DNA of 64,000 bases, taken from the NCBI GenBank assembly GCA_035610365.1, contig CM069433.1, positions 52,256,487-52,320,486 on the forward strand, given 5' to 3'. The notes beneath the pieces are model-generated. The model was not told the DNA's origin, ran no database searches, and saw only the letters and a list, made by a program, of their open reading frames with translations. The stretch comes from Aquatica leii. Its lineage: Eukaryota > Arthropoda > Insecta > Coleoptera > Lampyridae. Each line of letters opens with the position of its first letter. Within the stretch, counting starts at the first letter, position 1. Below, piece after piece: positions 58,880-64,000 of this stretch. Position numbers and translations under genes: made by a program.

Positions 58880-59095
58880 CGTGTACTGATCTTTTTACAA
58901 GTCATGCATTTATTTTTGTTAGATCTATTCGTGATTCCGTCAATTCTTGGAAATGTTTAATAAAATTTTTACGTGGACAACTTCAGGCTACCGACGATAA
59001 AAGACTTATTGAATAAACTAAGCGTCGTACTCAAGCACCTGACGAGCTTATAGATATATAGTTTATGACTGAAGATCGCATGCAAGCTGTTGAAA
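58880..59095 (+). pseudogene. Possible Gypsy Gag remnant
   Basis: Reads HAFIFVRSIRDSVNSW, LRGQLQATDDKRLIE and TKRRTQAPDELIDI with interruptions. The order (W..F...L+.QF....D..L...I..R.Q.P.E....) is the retrotransposon Gag (Retrotrans_gag) pattern. Too short and decayed to place further. Confidence 0.45.
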
Positions 59096-60419
59096 CTTAC
59101 ACACCACCATCTCGCTACTAAAAAGCCTGTAATGTAGGCAATTATGCGTGCACGTGTGTTGCTTGCTGAGGACAGTTATCACGTGGACGTTTGGTGATTA
59201 ATTACGTTTGCCTTGGTGATGAAATAATAAAGAAATTTAAAAAAAATGGCAATGTAATAATTATTGTGTACTAAGTATTTTGTACTAATAAAATGCAACC
59301 GTCTTTTAAAATACTTTGCAAGCATTTAATTACTCAAAATATAAGTAATCAATAAATCAAGTGCCGTTTTGATGGAATAGAAATTTGTATTAAACATACA
59401 GATGTTAACAAAATGTTACATTCAATAAAATCGTTATGGTTAAAAACCTTTGTTTTTCGTTGTTCTGAAACCGTAGTTAGTTAGTGGTAAAATAAAAAAA
59501 TTCTAGTTTCTACTGGTGTAGCCAAAGTTTAAAGAATCATCGGCATGCACAGTAGATTCCCGTATAACGCGGACAAAAACAAAAAAAAAGCGAATTTTGC
59601 AATTTTGAACTTAGTACTTAGTAATCCAGTAGAAAGGGCACCACTGCATCCTGGTGCAAACCGGCAGTTAGTTACACCGCCTGTATGTCAAACTCGTGGT
59701 TCGTTAATAACTTTTGTTGAAACTTGTTTTTTTGAAAATCATTATGATGCACAGTAAAAATCAAAGTAAGTAATGTTTTTCCATACGTCGTAAGTTGTAA
59801 TTCAAATTTTTAATGAGTGCACAAATTGCAAAAAACACTGCGTTTTTAATTTTTTTTGTTTATAAAAAACAGTTTGATTGAGACAAAATTTGAAGTATGT
59901 AGATTATTTTTTATTTTAATTTTTGTCTCGAGGTGCTCTTGTTTTTTACACCAATTTCCGTTTTTGTCTCAATTTAAAAACAATATGATTTCATTTAACT
60001 TAATACACTCGTGTTTAATTTATTTACAAGTTTATCATTAATATTAATATTATTATTACGTTATAACCGCAAGTTCTAGCATCTGTAACCTGCAGGAAAT
60101 TTTTAAAGTCGCTATAATTCAGCTCTCATCAAAATATAGCAAAAAAGAAAACAATTAGCAATTTACATATCATAGAAAACAGGGAGATTATTTCAATGTC
60201 ACGTAATGGCACTGAGTCTGAGTGCAAACGAACGGTTTCGTGCTTTTATAATAAAAATAGTGAATGGCTTAAAGAACAATACAACTGCAGGTAACAAAAA
60301 TAAATCAAATTCGATTTTAAAATTAAAATAAACTAATGTCCAGTTATAAAAAAAATTATAAATAATAAAATAAAGATTGTAATTGATTCATTTTTAGTAC
60401 TGATGTCCTAAGAAATTAG
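59096..60419. other. Stretch without a recognised gene
   Basis: 59545-59757 (70 residues) and a short frame at 60197-60294 (MSRNGTESECKRTVSCFYNK) are open; the latter may be an N-terminal piece of the Transib-like remnant that follows. No proof. Confidence 0.35.
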
Positions 60420-61290
60420 AAAATTTGAAATCATGTACAAGCAAAGATCATAAACTTTCTAAAACTTTGTTATTCAGAGGTCGCCCTATCAAAGATTTTG
60501 AGACGTTATCCGATCAAGCAAAAAAACGAAAGGTCAAAAAATTTACTCAAAACGCACAACATAACGGAATTGACCTTTGCAACGAGTATGAGTCTTTGTT
60601 TATCGGGAGTCGCCAAGGCTGACTCTGTTGTTAAGAATGTCACGACTTCTTCTCCATTTCATACTGCCAAATATAAGGCAGCTTTCGAGGTTTACGATCA
60701 ACTTCTTTGTAAAGAAATTTCCGGCGAGCTTGCACTTTCCGATTTAGTTTGGAATTAACTGCAAAATATGTGTTTGACAGTTCGTCTGGTCAAAAGCAAT
60801 ACAAGCAAAAGTTTGAAGACTATGATGCATCAGACGCGAGTATTTTATGAACATCACTTTTACCATTAAGAATAACAGCAACGATATTACTGTTAATTTT
60901 AAACTATTCTCTTGAGAATGATTGATAGTAAAATTAAAAATATAATAACAAATACAAAATCCAACATGCGTTGTTATTTATGCGGAACCACGTCTAAAAC
61001 ATTTATCAATCTCCATAAAGTTAGTTTATTACCAGTAGACGTAAAAAAGTTGCCGTACGGTTTAGCCAGGTTACATGCTTGAATCTACTTTATGGAGTAT
61101 TTGTTACAATTAGGGTGTCAATTGGATATAAAGAAATGGCAAGCACGTTCGATCAAAGACAAAAAATGTAAAAACTAAAAAAAAGCAATTTAATACCATT
61201 TAAAATTTTGGTTTGGACTTATTGTCGATGGTCTAAAAGTGGGAGGATTCGGTAGTTCGTCTAAAGAATTCCAAAACAAAGACGTTTTTA
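60420..61290 (+). pseudogene. Transib/RAG1-like transposase remnant
   Basis: Pieces read in order: an N-terminal RGRPIKDFETLSDQAKKRKV (60475-60535), ELTFATSMS with SPFHTAKYKAAFEVYDQLL (60555-60710), DSSSGQKQYKQKFEDYDASD (about 60775-60835), RCYLCGTTSKTF (about 60970-61005), LPYGLARLHA, QLDIKKWQAR (about 61050-61150) and GLIVDGLKVGGFGSS (about 61215-61260). This order matches a repeated invertebrate protein I associate with the Transib superfamily, whose DDE core is related to vertebrate RAG1; the D of the DGSSG-like block would correspond to the first catalytic Asp region. Large internal gaps, stops and a frameshift near 60500-60560 make it dead. Family assignment is from memory. Confidence 0.55.
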
Positions 61291-61959
61291 TAATATAATA
61301 ATATCAAATTCATCATCAACTACCTTAAAAGGCTTTATATACCAATATACGTTTTAATCGAACTAATTTTCCATTTATGTCTCCGTTTTTAGGAAATTGG
61401 CCTACTGTGGCATGTACCACATTTTTCAACTATTATCGCTCTTCTAACATTTCTTTTAAGAATAATTCAAAATTTAATATAATTTTTGACTGCAATGAAG
61501 CCTTCAAATTTATTTAGAACTGTTTAGTTTTTGCACTTACTTTGTTTTGTTCTGATTTCAGTATTCTGTTTACCGTTCAGAATGATGTTTCCGATTTGGT
61601 CTTAATTTAGTTCTCACCCAGTTTATCGACGGTGAAAAATGCGTTATCCCTTATAATAATACTTAGTTAAAGTCATCGGACAAACAGTTAACAATACTTA
61701 TAAAACCTGTGCGTTCAAAACTTTTACTTTTTCCTTAATGGAAATTTATTGATACAAAGCTATTTAAGCGTGTTACCGCAGACTACCACGATTTCGTTCT
61801 GAGAATGACAATTGAAAACAAGTTTTTTGTAAATTAAAACAATCGTTAAACACGAAGGTTCGAATGAAAGTAAATAGTACGAAAATCGAAGGACGAAGGG
61901 TGTGATCCCCTTACTAAAAAAATATAACTCAAATTACTCTCTTTCATAAAACTAAAACT
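61291..61959. other. Spacer, possibly distal Transib-like sequence
   Basis: No coding block recognised. Confidence 0.3.
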
Positions 61960-63240
61960 AAAAAAATGAAAGAATAATAGAAAGAATTGAGGAAATCTAC
62001 GAAGAAACGAGGAGCAGGGTCAAAGTAAATGAGGAAAAGAGCAAAAAATTAATTACAAAGAGAGGGTTGAGACAAGGATGCCCTCTGAGCCGCAGCCTGT
62101 TTGCAGTATACGGGGGATCTGGAGAAGACAATGAGAGGACAACAGACAGGAGAGATGGTAGTAGGGAAAGCGAAGATATGGTAAAAAAGAAATGGAAGTA
62201 AACGGAAAAAACAAAAATAACGGTATTAAGGAAAGGAGGAGGGAAAAGAAAAAGAGAGGAGTGGAAATGGAGGGATGAGGAAGTGCAGCAAGTAAAGGAA
62301 TTTACATACCTAGGTTACACGATAAAGCAGGATAATAAGGAGGAAGAACACATAAAAGAAAAAACGAGGAAAGGAAACATATTAATAGGACAAGTGTGGG
62401 GGAAAAAGTATTCGAGATGGATATAGAAAAAAGAAAACTGTTGTTTGAAAAGTTAATAAAGAGGGTAGCGATGTATGGAGCGGAAATATGGAAGTGGATG
62501 AGTGGAGGGAGGTAGAGGCGCTACAGGAAAAATACAGGAGATGGGTTTTGGTACTGGGCAGAGATACATGGGGGTACATTGTTAGAGAGGAGGTAAAGGT
62601 AGCAAAAATAGGAGTAGAGATAGGAAAAAGGGCCATAAAACACGAGGAAGAACTGAGGGAAAGAACAGAATGCAAAATATTGCAAGAATGTTAAATAGAG
62701 ATAAAGGGAAGAAACGTGAAGTACGGACAGGAGGGCAGAGAAGAGTATTATAAAAGAAACGGGCACGCGAGAGAAGAAGTGGAGAAATTAAGAGAAGAGG
62801 GAGTAGGGGTAAGAGAAGAAATAATAAGAAGAGATTAGGATATCGAAAAACAAGAAAGATGGACAAGGATAAAAGAGAGCAGATATAATAGGAATTATAA
62901 GGATATCAAGAGGGAAGGGGTGTCAGAATATTTAAAGGTTAAAGGGAACAAAAGCAACAAGAAGAAGAAATGATAGCACGGTTCAGATGTGGGAACGAAG
63001 AGTTAGGTAACAAATACTGGAAAAAACAAGAAGAAAAATGTGCAGATTATATGGAGTAGAGACCACATGAGGGATAAATGCAGAAAGTTAAGAGAAGAAG
63101 TGATGAAAGTAGAAGAAATCTTAGAAGAAATCTTAGAAGAATACGGAAAAGGAGCGGAGTGGATGGAAGAAGTATGGAGAACAAGGAAAAATTTAAGAAG
63201 AGAGGAGGGATTAAAAAATGTAAAAATGTAAATAGAATGT
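61960..63240 (+). pseudogene. R1-like non-LTR retrotransposon: RT to C-terminal region
   Basis: Strongly purine-rich. Frames read IEEIYEETRSRVKV, then GLRQGCPLSRSLFAVY (RT motif B, about 62065-62115), VKEFTYLGYTIKQD (about 62293-62335), VEALQEKYRRWVLVLGRDTW (about 62508-62568; part of 62488-62694) and RYNRNYKDIKREGVSEYLK (about 62880-62935). This is the thumb-to-C-terminal series seen in hymenopteran R1/I-like elements. The segment that should hold the YADD catalytic motif, between about 62115 and 62290, is largely deleted. The terminal knuckle region (about 63010-63060) is decayed. Pyrimidine-rich frames on the minus strand (62382-63295) are shadows. Confidence 0.78.
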
Positions 63241-64000
63241 AAGGTAGTAATTGTAAATAGGGGAAACACGAATCAATTTGTAAGCAATTATGCAACTCAA
63301 ATAAAGTTAAACTATTGAGTAAAACTAATGCTTAATGAAAATTAAAATACAACAACCCAACCCTATAATGGTCAATATCCCGCCGTTGCGATTTGACTCA
63401 ATAATCCCAAACAATACACAACACAAACTTTATTCCGTTAAAACGGAAACCTTGATAACACGTTATTGGAAAGTAAATTACGATCTCAAACCACAAAGTA
63501 TCATCAATATAAAATTCACGTTTATCTACTATTTGTTGGTGTATAAACAAATAATTCGGTCGTTATTATTATAAAAAAATAACATTTTATTTTTCTTTGC
63601 TATGTCTGCCATAATTTATTATCTATGTATTAATTAAATAAAATAATCACACTTGACAAAGCAGAAACTTATCTAAAGCGGAAAATGATCTCGGGAGTGC
63701 ATGTTTCAGCAAGGTTCACTGTACTTAAATATCTTTTTTAAAGTAGAATATGAAAGATATATATGTATATCTTAGAATCTAATTGTTTGACAATATAAAA
63801 CTACGGTTATAATAGCACGTGTTTTTATTTAACTCGAAATTAATACATTATAAAATGTAGTAATTAAATCTTAGCATTGTAAAGTAAACTTAAACAATGA
63901 TTCTATAATTTATGGGATAAACTAAATACAAAACCAATAATATTGTTCATAATAATTTGGAACAATGTTCGTGCAACGAAATTTATTTTCGTCTAAAACG
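63241..64000. other. Right-hand window edge, no recognised gene
   Basis: 63335-63574 (+) is an open 79-residue frame without motifs. 63700-64000 shows nothing. Confidence 0.3.

Noticed and set aside
62382-63295. Minus-strand Leu/Ser/Phe-rich frames that look like membrane proteins
   Set aside because: They are antisense to a purine-rich R1-like coding strand; the plus strand carries the recognisable motifs.
1-64000. tRNA genes or CRISPR arrays
   Set aside because: No GTTCRAnnC T-arm with a matching cloverleaf was seen, and no regular spacer-repeat structure. The PBS sequences are tRNA-complementary, not tRNA genes.

Overview
The window is AT-rich, intron- and transposon-dominated DNA from an animal, most likely an insect. 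Reasons: no operon-like gene packing, one spliced exon of a conserved Ras-family gene, and layers of decayed retrotransposons and DNA transposons of types common in arthropods. Some non-LTR pieces resemble, from memory, elements frequent in hymenopteran genomes, but the order cannot be fixed from this sequence. I found no bacterial-style genes, no CRISPR array and no convincing tRNA or rRNA gene.

Layout. 1-8570: a minus-strand Jockey/CR1-like non-LTR retrotransposon, split by a 0.95-kb TIR element (1298-2244) and by a young, internally deleted Ty3/Gypsy element (about 3174-8383) with two almost identical 1.27-kb LTRs, a primer-binding site, a polypurine tract and a canonical -1 frameshift heptamer. 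8795-13800: remnants of BEL/Pao pol (+), a second Gypsy pol (-) and a repeat-associated protein of unknown class (-). 17095-21838: a Penelope-like GIY-YIG fragment, an inverted pair of about 310-bp CpG-rich elements built from CGCCGAC motifs, and between them a deleted R1-like element beside a Penelope fragment. 27880-30875: a piggyBac-like remnant and a head-to-head inverted Penelope-like pair (family A). 34715-39235: a second head-to-head Penelope-like pair (family B).

40055-40191 (-) is the only recognisable host coding sequence: one exon of a RERG/RASL-like small GTPase with both splice sites. 42552-47001 is a nearly complete Gypsy element of CsRn1 type, disabled by one in-frame stop and one homopolymer frameshift. 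49.5-64 kb holds unassigned coding remnants, two short foldback structures, a small MITE, an unidentified two-frame gene (55073-55694, -), a Transib/RAG1-like transposase remnant (60420-61290) and a second R1-like remnant (61960-63240).

Nothing here forms a pathway; the elements act as a genomic record of nested insertions. The least conventional signals are (1) a stem around an invariant ACAATA loop with base-pair changes on both sides, next to hammerhead-like core motifs at Penelope 3' ends; (2) two foldback insertions sharing one architecture (direct repeat, 33-34-nt leader, long hairpin, direct repeat); and (3) the CGCCGAC-rich inverted element pair.
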